A stretch of 64,000 bases of DNA from Micromonospora nigra (GCF_900091585.1 NZ_FMHT01000003.1:5668001-5732000); one strand, 5' to 3'. Positions 1 to 9,181 are shown, counted from the first letter of the stretch. The notes: generated by a model not told the origin, from the letters alone. Numbers and translations are program-made.

Positions 1-2
1 TG

Positions 3-401
3 GAGGCGCTGTGCGACCGGGTCAGCATCATCCGGGAGGGCCGCACCGTCGAGTCGGGCAGCCTGACCGAGCTGCGTCACCTCGCCCGCACGACGGTGAC
101 CGTGGCCACGGCCAGGCCACTGACGGGCCTGGACGCCCTGCCCGGGGTGCACGAGGTCCGCGAGGTCGACGGACGCATCCGGCTGGAGGTCGAACCCGCC
201 CACCTCGACGCGCTGCTCGGCCACCTCGTCGGCTTCGGCGTGCGGGCCCTCACCAGCGCCCCACCCACCCTCGAGGAGCTGTTCCTGCGCCACTACGGCC
301 CGAACGGCACCGACGACACCACGGCCGACGGGGGCGCCGCGCGGTCCGGAGGAACCACCGCACGCGACGGTGGCCCGGCGGCCCGGAAGCAGGGGCGATG
401 A
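3..401 (+). CDS. ABC transporter ATP-binding protein, C-terminal end (partial)
   Basis: The first 132 codons of the window are the tail of an ABC ATPase whose start lies upstream. The readable part opens with EALCDRVSIIREGRTVESG, the segment that follows the H-loop in drug-export ATPases, and continues with the regulatory C-terminal domain ending in PTLEELFLRHYG, typical of the CcmA/DrrA-type exporters. Walker A, signature and Walker B motifs lie outside the window. The stop overlaps the start of the next gene (ATGA), so the two are translationally coupled and should form one exporter. Confidence 0.85.
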   Translation, partial: EALCDRVSIIREGRTVESGSLTELRHLARTTVTVATARPLTGLDALPGVHEVREVDGRIRLEVEPAHLDALLGHLVGFGVRALTSAPPTLEELFLRHYGPNGTDDTTADGGAARSGGTTARDGGPAARKQGR

Positions 402-2023
402 ACACGTTCGCCGGCACCGGCCGGCTCGCCCGACTCGCGCTGCGTCGCGACCGCGTCCGGCTGGCGGTGTGGGTGCTCGGCACGCCGCTGCTCGGCTACG
501 CCCTGGCCGAGAGCGTCGCGGGCGTCTACCCCGACGAGCGGACCCGCGTCGGGTACGCCGAGACGGCGGCCAGCAGTCTCGTCGCCCGCGCGTTCAACGG
601 GCCGGTCGCCGGCACGGATCCCGGTGCGGTGGTGGTGGCCGAGACCTACGTCACCCTGGCCCTGCTCGCCGCCCTGCTGAGCACGTTCGCCGTGGTGCGG
701 CACACCCGGCAGAACGAGGAGACCGGTCGTGCCGAACTGCTCGGCGCGGCGGTCGTCGGCCGGTACGCCCTGCTGACGGCCGCGTTGACGGTCGTGGTCG
801 GCGCGAACGTGCTCACCGCCGCACTGCTCGCGGTCGCCCTGGCCGGCACCGGCCTGCCGCTGGCCGGCGCGGTGGCCGCGGCGGCGGCGGTCGGCGGTGT
901 CGGCGTCGCCTTCACCGGCCTCGCCGCGGTGACCGCCCAGCTGTCGGTCACCGCGCGGGGGGCCAACGCCCTCGCCGCCGCCACGGTCGGGCTCGCCTTC
1001 GTGCTGCGGGCGGCCGGCGACGTGCTCGGCGAGCGCAGTGCCGACGGTCTGCGGGTAACCAGCGCCTGGCCGTCCTGGTTGTCACCGCTGGGCTGGGGCA
1101 ACCAGGTCCGCCCGTTCGGCGGCGAACGCTGGTGGGTGCTCGCCCTGCCGGTGGCGCTGCTGGCGGCCGGTGTCGCCGTGGCCTACCTGCTCGCCCGGCG
1201 GCGCGATCTCGGGGCGGGGCTGCTGGCCGCCCGCCAGGGTCCGGCCCGCGCCGAACCCGGGCTGCTCGGCCCGGCCGGGCTGACGTGGCGGCTGCACCGG
1301 GGTGCGCTGGCCGGATGGGCGGTCGCGGTGGCGCTGCTCGGGTTCTCCATGGGGCTGGCCGGCGACGAGGTGGACGACATGATCGCCGAGAATCCCGCGG
1401 CGGCTGAGGCGATCGCCCAGCTCGGCGGGGGCGCGGACCTCGTCGACGCCTACCTGGCGGCCATCCTGGGGCTGTTCGCGCTGGCCATCGGGGCGTACGT
1501 CGTGCAGGCGCTGCTGCGCACGCGCGGCGACGAGGCCGACGGGATCCTGGAGGTGGCGCTGGCCACGGCGGTGAGCCGCACCCGTTGGCTCACCACCCAG
1601 GTGTCGGGTGCGGTGCTGGGCGCGTTCGCGCTGGTGCTGCTGGCCGGCCTGACCACCGGGCTCGGGTACGGGCTGCTCGCCGGTGACCCGCTCGGCCGGG
1701 CCGTCGCGCTCGGCGCGGCGGCGCTGGTGCGGCTGCCCGCGCTGCTGGTGGTCGCCGGTGTGGTGACGGCGTTGTTCGGGCTGGCGCCACGCTGGTCGGC
1801 GGTGGCGAGTTGGGCGGCGCTGATCGGGTTTCTGCTGCTGGGGCAGCTCGGCGCGGTGCTCGAACTGCCCCAGGTGGCGCTGAACCTGTCGCCCTACACC
1901 CACGTGCCGTCCGTGCCCTCGGTCGACCCGGCGGCGCTGCCGATGGTGGTGCTCACCACGGTGGCTGTCCTGCTGCTCGCCGTGGGGGTGGTGGGCTTCC
2001 GTCGTCGCGACGTGTCGGCCTGA
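398..2023 (+). CDS. ABC-2-type multidrug/antibiotic exporter permease
   Basis: A 541-residue polytopic membrane protein with long Ala/Leu/Val-rich segments from about residue 20 to the end, arranged as two halves separated by a cytoplasmic stretch around residues 265-300. Length and layout fit the large permease subunits that pair with a DrrA-like ATPase and are often annotated as antibiotic or polyketide exporters. The ATG at 398 overlaps the ATPase stop, which fixes the start. The substrate is unknown. The gene is 20 kb from the NRPS genes, so it need not serve them. Confidence 0.85.
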   Translation: MNTFAGTGRLARLALRRDRVRLAVWVLGTPLLGYALAESVAGVYPDERTRVGYAETAASSLVARAFNGPVAGTDPGAVVVAETYVTLALLAALLSTFAVVRHTRQNEETGRAELLGAAVVGRYALLTAALTVVVGANVLTAALLAVALAGTGLPLAGAVAAAAAVGGVGVAFTGLAAVTAQLSVTARGANALAAATVGLAFVLRAAGDVLGERSADGLRVTSAWPSWLSPLGWGNQVRPFGGERWWVLALPVALLAAGVAVAYLLARRRDLGAGLLAARQGPARAEPGLLGPAGLTWRLHRGALAGWAVAVALLGFSMGLAGDEVDDMIAENPAAAEAIAQLGGGADLVDAYLAAILGLFALAIGAYVVQALLRTRGDEADGILEVALATAVSRTRWLTTQVSGAVLGAFALVLLAGLTTGLGYGLLAGDPLGRAVALGAAALVRLPALLVVAGVVTALFGLAPRWSAVASWAALIGFLLLGQLGAVLELPQVALNLSPYTHVPSVPSVDPAALPMVVLTTVAVLLLAVGVVGFRRRDVSA

Positions 2024-2081
2024 ACCGGACCGCCTCCGCGCTCACCCGTGCCGGCCGGCCCACCCGGCCGGGCCGAACGGA

Positions 2082-2474
2082 TCAGGAGCGGCGGCGTCGG
2101 GGGCTGGCGACATGCAACGCGTTGCAGACGTCGACCACCCCCGGCACGTCCCACGCCAGCTCGCCGGCCGCCCGGCGGGACTCCGGCCCGCCGACCTGTC
2201 CGCTGAGGATGACGACCTGGTTCTGCACCAGGACCGTGATCTGTTGACGCCGGGTCGACCAGTCGGCCGCCAGCCGTTGCGCGACCAGGGCGGCGAGCCG
2301 GACGTCCTCGTCGTGGTGCTCGGGCTGGTCCCACACCGCGCGGAACGAGTTGTCGTCGGGGTAGGGCCAGGGCCAGGGCAGCACCACGGTGGGGGTCTCC
2401 TTCTGGTCGGGGTCGACCTCGCCGACGCCCAACGTCCGCGGCCATCCGCCGGCGCCGGTCGCCTGGCCCCCCAC
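2082..2474 (-). CDS. BON-domain-like protein
   Basis: About 130 residues. The C-terminal 80 residues (DEDVRLAALVAQRLAADW..., then VVILSGQVGGPESRRAAGELAWDVPGVVDVCNALHV) have the alternating pattern of a BON domain, a small fold seen in phospholipid- or envelope-associated proteins. The start is uncertain. I prefer GTG 2474, because an upstream in-frame ATG at 2576 would read through a promoter-like repeat and overlap the preceding gene by 32 bases. A TTG at 2432 is also possible. No signal peptide is visible. It probably follows the anti-sigma ATPase gene in one transcript. Confidence 0.6.
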   Translation of the reverse strand: MGGQATGAGGWPRTLGVGEVDPDQKETPTVVLPWPWPYPDDNSFRAVWDQPEHHDEDVRLAALVAQRLAADWSTRRQQITVLVQNQVVILSGQVGGPESRRAAGELAWDVPGVVDVCNALHVASPRRRRS

Positions 2475-2510
2475 CCTGGGCAACGACCGTGGAGTCGACC
2501 GCACGGTTGC

Positions 2511-2528
2511 GTGACAGTTGAGTGACAG
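2511..2528 (-). promoter_or_regulatory. Perfect heptamer direct repeat at 11-bp interval
   Basis: GTGACAG occurs twice, separated by TTGA (2511-2517 and 2522-2528). It lies between the anti-sigma ATPase gene and the BON gene, about 37 bases upstream of the preferred BON start. The 7+4 layout is that of a SARP or response-regulator site, but no cognate regulator is adjacent, so the role is open. Confidence 0.35.
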
Positions 2529-2544
2529 ATGCCGGCGCGCGGAC

Positions 2545-3000
2545 TCAGCGTGGGCCGGTGTCGCCCCCGCCCGCACCGGTCGGTAGGCGGGCGGTCACGG
2601 TGGCGGTGACGCCGCCGGGGCGGCTGGTGAGGCTCAGCGCGCCGGTCAGCCGGTGCGCCAGCCAGAGCCCGCGCCCGCCGGGAACGTTGGTGGCGGGCAG
2701 GTCGACGGTGAGGTCGTCGTCGCCGGGGCCGTCGTCGCTGACCTCGCACACCAGCAGGTCACCCCGCCGGACGAGCAGGAGGCGGCCCGCGCCGCCGCCG
2801 TGCCGTACGGCGTTGGTGACCAGTTCGTGCACGGCCAGGACGAAGTCGTCACCCGGGTCGTCGGTCAGCCCGGCGGCCGCGACGTGGCTGGCGAGCTGAT
2901 GCCGCAGTTCGGTCACCGTCGCGGCGGTGAACGCGCGGGACAGCAGCGGCGCCGACGTGACCATGGGGACGCCGTGCCCCGTCGGCCCCTCGTCGCTCAT
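2545..3000 (-). CDS. Anti-sigma factor serine kinase / ATP-binding regulatory protein (RsbW-like)
   Basis: A 151-residue protein of the HATPase_c_2 family (RsbW/SpoIIAB type). The N-box is ELVTNAVRHG (Asn63), the G1 box is DDGPG, and a second Gly box reads GGRGLWLAHRL. These cytoplasmic kinases bind a sigma factor and phosphorylate a STAS anti-anti-sigma partner. A STAS protein is encoded divergently 205 bases away (3206), a natural partner. No sigma factor gene lies in the window. ATG 3000 is the only good start. Confidence 0.85.
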   Translation of the reverse strand: MSDEGPTGHGVPMVTSAPLLSRAFTAATVTELRHQLASHVAAAGLTDDPGDDFVLAVHELVTNAVRHGGGAGRLLLVRRGDLLVCEVSDDGPGDDDLTVDLPATNVPGGRGLWLAHRLTGALSLTSRPGGVTATVTARLPTGAGGGDTGPR

Positions 3001-3205
3001 GCTCGCAGGCTACGCGGTGACGAATTATTCGCGACCTTTGCGTTACGGCAACGATCGCCTTCGGCCGGCGGCGTGGCTGGTCGAGGCCGGTGGTGGCACG
3101 CAATAACCTCCGGTTCGTCATGCAACCGTCATATGACCGCGTGTTTCCCGCCGATTTCCGACGGCAGGCTTGCGCTGATCTGACGTCGACCGGGAGAAGG
3201 CGAAA

Positions 3206-3790
3206 ATGACGGTCGTAGCGTACGAGCAGCTGGTGACTCTGGTCTGTGACACCTGCGCAGACACCGCGGACGTGGCCTGCGCGCTGCCCGACGCCCAGGT
3301 CGTGTGGCCGTTGGTGTCGGAGCAGGGGTGGAGCGGGTCGCCGTTCGCGGCGGGGCCGCACCGGTGCCCGCACTGCAGCGCCCTCGGCCCGTCCACCGGG
3401 GGTGCGGCGGTCTGCGAGGGGCACGGGCCCAGCGGGATCCTGGGTATCGACCACGTGGACGGCGTCACGGTCGTGGTCGCCGCCGGCGACGTCGACCTCG
3501 ACACCGGGGACACCCTGCGGTCGGCGCTGGCGCACGCGAAGGAGATGGGCGGCCACGTGCTGGTCGACCTCACCCGGGTGCACCTGATCGACTCCACCGG
3601 CCTGGGCCTGCTGGTGCGCGCTCACCGGGACGCCGTCGAGCGGGGGTCCGTACTCTGTCTCGCCGCTCCGGCGGAGTTTGTCCGTACGGTCCTCTACACC
3701 ATGCGGCTGGACCAGGTCTTCCCGATCTTCGACAGCCACGCCGAGGCGCTGGCGCACCTGTCGTCCCTCGCGCCGACCCGGCCCCGCTGA
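3206..3790 (+). CDS. STAS-domain anti-anti-sigma factor with N-terminal Cys cluster
   Basis: 194 residues. The C-terminal half (about 80-185) is a STAS domain with LIDSTGLGLL, where Ser130 is the expected phosphorylation site for an RsbW-type kinase. The first 70 residues are unusual for a STAS protein: they hold CxxC (14/17), C25, a second CxxC (54/57) and C70, suggesting a zinc-ribbon or redox-sensing module fused to the switch domain. The ATG follows a GGGAGAAGG ribosome site. It probably works with the ATPase at 2545-3000; the zinc role is inference. Confidence 0.85.
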   Translation: MTVVAYEQLVTLVCDTCADTADVACALPDAQVVWPLVSEQGWSGSPFAAGPHRCPHCSALGPSTGGAAVCEGHGPSGILGIDHVDGVTVVVAAGDVDLDTGDTLRSALAHAKEMGGHVLVDLTRVHLIDSTGLGLLVRAHRDAVERGSVLCLAAPAEFVRTVLYTMRLDQVFPIFDSHAEALAHLSSLAPTRPR

Positions 3791-3910
3791 GCGCGGCCGT
3801 GGACGCCGCCGGGTGCCGCGCGAGGCGCCGGCGGTTCGCCGACGGTCACCAATCCGCCCGGCCCGGGCGGCCCGGAACACTACCGTCGAAGAGGGGCGGC
3901 AGACGGTGGG

Positions 3911-4450
3911 GTGGCCATGCGAGGCGGACGGGGCGGGGCGCGGCGGCCGGAGCCGGTGCCGCCGCGCCCGCCGGCGGCGCAGGAGCGCCCCTGGCGGCGG
4001 TTCGCCGTCACCTGCGCGGTGGCGGTGGTCGCGGCGTTCGGCGCGACGGCGGTCACCCTGGTCGTCGACGACGAGCGGATCCGCCGGGAGCGGGTCACCG
4101 GCGGCAACGCCCGCCAGGTCGGCGAGGTCGTGTCCGCGCCGGACGCGCGGGTCCGCACCCGGACCATGCAGGGTGGCGCGGCGGCGACGGTGGTGGTGTC
4201 GCCTGCCCGTGACCGGGCGGTGGTGCTGCTGCGCGACCTGCGGGCGCCGGGGGAGGGGCGGGCGTACCAGTTGTGGCTGATCGGCGTCGTGGGGCCGGCC
4301 CGTCCGGTGCGGCTGCTGCCGGTGGGCGCGACGGCGGCGACCACCGTGGTGGGCCCGGTGGGCGACGCCGCGACGCTGGGGCTGTCCACCGAGCCGGCCG
4401 GTGGCTCCTCGACTCCGACCCGGCTCGTGGTCCTGATGTCGTTGGCCTGA
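3911..4450 (+). CDS. RskA-like anti-sigma factor C-terminal domain protein, membrane-anchored
   Basis: 179 residues: a basic, Pro-rich N terminus, one transmembrane segment at about residues 31-51, and an exported domain containing RAYQLWLIG, the hallmark of the anti-sigma-K (RskA) C-terminal domain. The usual N-terminal cytoplasmic zinc-finger half that binds a sigma factor is missing, and no sigma gene is adjacent, so it may be an orphan sensor rather than a true anti-sigma factor. The start is GTG 3911 or ATG 3917; both follow a GAGGGGCGG stretch. Confidence 0.7.
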   Translation: MAMRGGRGGARRPEPVPPRPPAAQERPWRRFAVTCAVAVVAAFGATAVTLVVDDERIRRERVTGGNARQVGEVVSAPDARVRTRTMQGGAAATVVVSPARDRAVVLLRDLRAPGEGRAYQLWLIGVVGPARPVRLLPVGATAATTVVGPVGDAATLGLSTEPAGGSSTPTRLVVLMSLA

Positions 4451-4550
4451 AGCGCGGCACCCGTTCCGTGTCGGTCGGTAATCCGATCCGGTGACCGGCG
4501 ACGGGCGAGTCGCCGGACCAGCCCGGTGATCATCGCCACCGGGAACCATA

Positions 4551-4567
4551 TTGCCAATGACTGGCAA
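4551..4567 (+). promoter_or_regulatory. Nur-type (nickel-responsive Fur family) operator
   Basis: A perfect inverted repeat, TTGCCA-ATGAC-TGGCAA, sits 88 bases upstream of the substrate-binding protein gene. It matches the architecture of the Streptomyces Nur box (TTGCAA-N5-TTGCAA) that represses nikABCDE when nickel is plentiful. This site is the main reason for reading the downstream transporter as a nickel importer rather than a peptide importer. Confidence 0.65.
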
Positions 4568-4654
4568 CTACATCAGGATGGCAGCAGCGGCGGAACGACC
4601 GTCGTCGGGTGCCGTGGTGGTGGCTCCCGCACGCCGTTGCCCGAGGAGCATCCG

Positions 4655-6244
4655 ATGCCCCGAACCGGCCCCGTCCGGCTGGCCGCCGCGACCCTGGCCC
4701 TCGCCGCGCTGGCCGCCTGCTCGACCCCCGCCGGTCCACCGGGGGCGGCGACGGCCGACACCATCGTCGTGGCCACCGCCGGGGAGCCGGACACGCTCAA
4801 CCCGGTGCTCAACTACGGTGTCGACGGCGCCTCGCTGATCTTCGACGGGCTCGTCGCCCGGGACCAGCGCAACCAGCTCGTCCCGGCCCTGGCGCGCGAG
4901 TTGCCCACCGTCGCCCCCGACGGCCGGACGGTCACCGCCCGGCTCCGCGAGGGCGTGCTGTTCCACGACGGCACCCCGCTCACCGCCCGCGACGTCGTCT
5001 TCACCTACCAGGCCGTCCTGGACCCGAAGGTCGACTCGACGCTGCGCTCCGACCTCGACATGCTCGCCTCCGTCACCGCCCCGGACGACGCCACCGTCGT
5101 GTTCACGCTGAGCCACCCGTACGCGCCGTTCCTCCAGCGGCTCACCCTCGGCGTCGTGCCGGCGGCGGAGTTCGCCGGGCAGGACGTCAACCGGGCCCGG
5201 TTCAACCGCGCCCCGGTGGGCACCGGTCCGTACCGGGTCACCTCCTGGACCCCCGGCGACCGGCTGGTGCTCGCGGCCAACGACCGGTACTGGGGCGGCC
5301 GACCCGCCAACGACGGGGTGGTGGTGGCCTTCGTTGCCGACGACAACGTCCGTGCCCAGCGGGCCCGGGCCGGCGAGTTCGACGCCGTGGAGCTCGCCCC
5401 CAAGCTCGCCGCCGGATTCGAGGGCCAGCCCGGCTACCGGCTGGAGACGGTGCCCACGGCCGACTACCGGGGCGTCATGCTGCCCATGGGGAACCCGGTG
5501 ACCGGTGACCTCGCCGTCCGCCGGGCACTCAGTGCCGCCGTGGACCGGGCCGCGATGGTCACCGGCGTGCTCGGCGGGGCGGGCGAGCCGGCGTTCGGAC
5601 CGGTGCCACCCACCTCGGAGTACGCCGACCCCTCGGTCGCCGGATCACCCTCCGCCGACCCGGCGGCCGCCACCGCCGCCCTCGACGCGGCCGGGTGGCG
5701 ACCCGGCCCGGACGGCATCCGGGTCAAGGACGGCAGGCAGGCCGCCTTCGCGCTGATGTACCCGGCCGCCGACAGCCTGCGCAAGGAGCTTGCCCTCGCC
5801 GTCACCGCCGACGCCCGGAAGGTCGGCATCCGGATCACCCCCGAGGGGCTGACCTGGGACGCGATCACCCCACGCATGGGCGACGACGCCCTGCTCATGG
5901 GCTTCGGCACCCCGTACGACCCGGACTTCGTGTCCTACAAGCTGTTCCACTCGCGGTTCGCCGCCCAGGGCTTCTTCAACCCCGGCTCGTACTCCTCGCC
6001 CGTCACCGACAAGGCGCTCGACCAGGGGCGGGCCCAGACCGACCCGGGTGCCCGCAGGGCGGCCTACGTGACCTTCCAACAGCAGCTCGCGACCGACGTG
6101 CCGTGGGTGTTCCTCACCTACCTCCAGCACACCTACGTCGTGTCGGAGGCCGTCTCCGGCGTCGCCCCGCGGGTCGAGCCGCACGAGCACGACGTGGCCA
6201 ACAGCCTCTGGTGGAACGTGCACACCTGGACCAAGCGGTCGTGA
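4655..6244 (+). CDS. nikA: Nickel/peptide ABC transporter substrate-binding lipoprotein
   Basis: 529 residues, the usual length for a family 5 extracellular solute-binding protein. The signal peptide ends in the lipobox LAAC (Cys22), so the protein should be tethered outside the membrane. The body has the family pattern, e.g. LREGVLFHDGTPLTARDVVFTYQ and FNRAPVGTGPYR. The ATG at 4655 follows GAGGAG; earlier in-frame starts would read through the operator. The gene is first in a five-gene set with each junction overlapping by 4 bases, and it lies behind a Nur-type box. Family 5 proteins bind peptides or nickel; the operator argues for nickel. Confidence 0.8.
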   Translation: MPRTGPVRLAAATLALAALAACSTPAGPPGAATADTIVVATAGEPDTLNPVLNYGVDGASLIFDGLVARDQRNQLVPALARELPTVAPDGRTVTARLREGVLFHDGTPLTARDVVFTYQAVLDPKVDSTLRSDLDMLASVTAPDDATVVFTLSHPYAPFLQRLTLGVVPAAEFAGQDVNRARFNRAPVGTGPYRVTSWTPGDRLVLAANDRYWGGRPANDGVVVAFVADDNVRAQRARAGEFDAVELAPKLAAGFEGQPGYRLETVPTADYRGVMLPMGNPVTGDLAVRRALSAAVDRAAMVTGVLGGAGEPAFGPVPPTSEYADPSVAGSPSADPAAATAALDAAGWRPGPDGIRVKDGRQAAFALMYPAADSLRKELALAVTADARKVGIRITPEGLTWDAITPRMGDDALLMGFGTPYDPDFVSYKLFHSRFAAQGFFNPGSYSSPVTDKALDQGRAQTDPGARRAAYVTFQQQLATDVPWVFLTYLQHTYVVSEAVSGVAPRVEPHEHDVANSLWWNVHTWTKRS

Positions 6245-7239
6245 CGCCGCCGACCCGCCCGCGACGGCTCGCCGGAGCCCGAGCCGTCGTCGGGCGCCGA
6301 CTGCTGGTCGCCGTCCCGGTGCTCGCCGCCACCAGCGCGGGCATGTTCCTGCTCGGTGCGGCCTCGCCGGTCGACCCGGCCCAGCAGTACGCGGGCGCGG
6401 CGGCGTTCACCACCAGCGAGGAGAACCTCGCCCAGATCCGCGCGAACTGGGGTGTCGACGACCCGCTGTACGTGCAGTACCTCCGCTGGGTCGGCAACCT
6501 GCTCCGGGGCGACCTGGGCTGGTCGACCAGCCGGCACGAACCGGTCGTCGACGTGCTCGCCGCCCGGGCGGGCTGGACCCTGCTGCTGGTCGGTGCGGCA
6601 CTCGCCCTCGTGCTGGTCGCCAGCCTGCTGCTGGGCACCCTGGCCGCGTACCGCCGCGGCGGCTGGTTCGACCGGGCGCTGCGCGCCGTGGCGTACGCGG
6701 TCCAGTCGGTCCCGGTGTTCTGGGTCGGCCTGGCCGCGATCGCCGTGTTCGCGCTCGGCCTCGGCTGGCTGCCCGCCGGCGGGCTCACCGACGTGACCGC
6801 CACCGGCACCGGCGTCGCCGACGTGGCCCGTCACCTGGTGCTGCCCGTCGGCGTCCTCGCCCTGTCCCAGGCGCCCTGGTTCGTGCTGTTCGTCCGCGAC
6901 GCCGTCGCCGAGAGCCTGCGCGACGACCACGTGCTGGCGGCGCGGGCCCGTGGCCTGCCCGGCCGCACCGTCCTGTTCGGACACGCCCTGCGCACCGCGC
7001 TGCTGCCGTTCCTCACCCTGGTGGGCACCCACCTGCCCGAGATCGTCGGCGGGGCGGTGCTGGTCGAGACCGTGTTCTCCCTGCCCGGGCTCGGCGCGGT
7101 CACCGTGCAGGCCGCACTCGGCAGCGACTTCCCCCTGCTCGCCGCCACCACCCTGGCCACCGCCGTCGTGGTGCTGGCCGCGAACCTCGCCGCCGACCTC
7201 GGCTACGCCGCCGCCGATCCCCGGGTACGCCTCGAATGA
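6241..7239 (+). CDS. nikB: ABC importer inner-membrane permease 1
   Basis: 332 residues, a DppB/NikB-type permease with an N-terminal membrane anchor, a periplasmic loop rich in DDPLYVQYLRWVGNLLRGDLGWS (family hallmark) and about five further membrane segments. The EAA loop for docking to the ATPase is visible near RARGLPGRTVLFGHALRTALLP. The GTG at 6241 overlaps the preceding stop. It pairs with the 7236-8105 permease. Confidence 0.85.
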   Translation: MTPPTRPRRLAGARAVVGRRLLVAVPVLAATSAGMFLLGAASPVDPAQQYAGAAAFTTSEENLAQIRANWGVDDPLYVQYLRWVGNLLRGDLGWSTSRHEPVVDVLAARAGWTLLLVGAALALVLVASLLLGTLAAYRRGGWFDRALRAVAYAVQSVPVFWVGLAAIAVFALGLGWLPAGGLTDVTATGTGVADVARHLVLPVGVLALSQAPWFVLFVRDAVAESLRDDHVLAARARGLPGRTVLFGHALRTALLPFLTLVGTHLPEIVGGAVLVETVFSLPGLGAVTVQAALGSDFPLLAATTLATAVVVLAANLAADLGYAAADPRVRLE

Positions 7240-8105
7240 CCGCCCTCGCTCCCGCCCGTAGTCTCCGCCTGCCCCGGCTGCGCCCCGGCCGCGTCGGTGG
7301 CCTCGTCGCCGCCGCCGTGCTGGCCGTGGTGGTGACCGCCTGCCTGCTCGCGCCGGTGCTCTGGCCGCTGGACCAGAGCGCGGTCGACCTGGCCCGCACC
7401 CGGCAGGCCCCCTCGTTCGCGCATCCGGCCGGCACCGACGACCTCGGTCGCGACGTCGCCCTGCGCAGCCTCTACGGCCTACGGGTCTCGTTGCTCGTCG
7501 GGGTCGTCGCCGCGCTGGTGGCCGCCGTGATCGGCGGCCTGGTCGGGGCGGTGGCCGGCACCGTGGGCGGCATCGTCGACCGGATCCTCATGCGGGTCGT
7601 CGACACCGTCGCCGCCCTGCCGCACCTGCTGCTCGGCATCTTCGTGGTGGCCATGCTGCGCCCTGGCCTGGGCGCGGTCGTGCTGTCCATCGGGCTGACC
7701 CACTGGCTGGCCACCGCCCGGATCGTCCGCTCCGAGCTGCTCAGCCTGCGGACCCGGCCGTTCATCGACGCGGCCGTGTCCGGCGGGGCGAGCCGAGCCC
7801 GGGTGCTCACCCGACACCTGCTGCCGCACGTGCTGCCCCGCCTCGCGCTGGCGGTGACGCTGATGGTCCCGCACGCGGTCTGGCACGAGACGGCCCTGTC
7901 GTTCCTCGGTCTCGGCCTGCCGCCGCACCTCGCCTCTCTGGGCAACATGATCAACGACGGGCAGCGGTCCCTGCTGACCGGCGCCTGGTGGGCCAGCCTC
8001 ACCCCCGGGCTGGCGCTCATCGTGGTCACCCTCGCCCTCGCGGTGCTCACCGGCCGGTGGCGGGACCGGCTCGACCCCCGGGTCCGATCGGAGTTGCAGC
8101 TGTGA
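7236..8105 (+). CDS. nikC: ABC importer inner-membrane permease 2
   Basis: 289 residues, a DppC/NikC-type permease. It carries the conserved AGTDDLGRDV segment after the first membrane span, then DRILMRVVDTVAALPHLLLGI, and an EAA-type loop (DAAVSGGASRARVLTRHLLPHVLP). About six membrane segments are seen. ATG 7236 overlaps the stop of the upstream permease gene (ATGA), indicating translational coupling. Confidence 0.85.
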   Translation: MTALAPARSLRLPRLRPGRVGGLVAAAVLAVVVTACLLAPVLWPLDQSAVDLARTRQAPSFAHPAGTDDLGRDVALRSLYGLRVSLLVGVVAALVAAVIGGLVGAVAGTVGGIVDRILMRVVDTVAALPHLLLGIFVVAMLRPGLGAVVLSIGLTHWLATARIVRSELLSLRTRPFIDAAVSGGASRARVLTRHLLPHVLPRLALAVTLMVPHAVWHETALSFLGLGLPPHLASLGNMINDGQRSLLTGAWWASLTPGLALIVVTLALAVLTGRWRDRLDPRVRSELQL

Positions 8106-9181
8106 GCACCGCCGACACCCTGCCGACCGTCGCCGGTGCCGTGCCCGTCGCCCCGGGCCCGTTGCTGGCGGTCGAGGGGCTGACCGTCCGCTTCCGGCTG
8201 CCCGACGCCGTCGTGCACGCCGTTTCCGACCTGTGTCTGGAGATCCGCCCCGGTGAGCTGCTGGCCGTGGTCGGTGAGTCCGGCTGCGGCAAGTCGGTGC
8301 TCGCCCACGCGCTCCTCGGCCTCCTTCCCGGTAATGCCACCGTCACCGGAAGCGCACTGCTGCGCCCCACGATGCCGGCTGCCGGACGCGCGCCGGCCCC
8401 TGCCTCCGTCGGCCCGCCCACCCGAACGGGCCCGACCACCGCCGGCCCCGTCGATCTGTTCACCTGCGGTGAGCGGCGGCTGGCCCGGCAGGTTCGGGGA
8501 CGGGCCGTCGGGCTGGTCCCGCAGAGCCCCGCCACCGCGCTGACCCCGGTGCGTACCGGCCGGCGGCTGCTCGTGGAGACGCTGCGCGCCCACGGTCACC
8601 CCCGCGACCGTGCCCCGGCCGCAGCCGACCGGCTCGCCACCGAGGTCGGGCTGGACCCGGCCGACCTCGACCACCATCCGCACGAACTGTCCGGTGGGAT
8701 GGCGCAACGGCTGGCGCTGGCGCTGGCACTGGCCCCGGACCCACCGTTGCTGCTCGCCGACGAGCCCACCACGGGGCTCGACCGGCCACTGGTCGACCAC
8801 ACCCTCGACCTGCTGCGTCGTCGCTGCGACGACGGGGCGGCCGTCCTGCTGATCACCCATGACCTGGCCGCCGCCCGCCGCGTCGCCGACACGGTGGCGG
8901 TCATGTACGCCAGCCGGATCGTCGAGCACCGCCCCGCGGGGGAGCTGTTCGACGGGCCCGCCCACCCGTACTCGGCGGCGCTGCTCGACGCGCTGCCCGA
9001 GCGGGCCTTCCGCCCCGTACCCGGGCATCCGCCGATGCTGACCGACCTGCCCACCGGCTGCGTGTTCGCGGCGCGCTGCCCGGCGGTCACCGACGCCTGC
9101 CGGCTCCGGCCGGAGCCGGTCCCGGTCGGCGGGCAGGGCGGTGTGGCCGCCTGCCACCACCCGATCGGAGTGCCGGCATGA
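8102..9181 (+). CDS. nikD: ABC importer ATPase 1 (OppD/NikD type)
   Basis: 359 residues. Walker A is GESGCGKS (58-65), the signature is LSGGMAQR, Walker B is LLLADEPTTGLD, and the H-loop reads LLITHDLAAARR. The C-terminal oligopeptide/nickel-transporter extension has a cysteine-containing GCVFAARCPAVTDACR segment, as in DppD/OppD proteins that bind an iron-sulfur cluster. A Pro-rich insert of about 30 residues lies between Walker A and the Q-loop. The start is GTG 8102, overlapping the upstream stop. Confidence 0.88.
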   Translation: MSTADTLPTVAGAVPVAPGPLLAVEGLTVRFRLPDAVVHAVSDLCLEIRPGELLAVVGESGCGKSVLAHALLGLLPGNATVTGSALLRPTMPAAGRAPAPASVGPPTRTGPTTAGPVDLFTCGERRLARQVRGRAVGLVPQSPATALTPVRTGRRLLVETLRAHGHPRDRAPAAADRLATEVGLDPADLDHHPHELSGGMAQRLALALALAPDPPLLLADEPTTGLDRPLVDHTLDLLRRRCDDGAAVLLITHDLAAARRVADTVAVMYASRIVEHRPAGELFDGPAHPYSAALLDALPERAFRPVPGHPPMLTDLPTGCVFAARCPAVTDACRLRPEPVPVGGQGGVAACHHPIGVPA

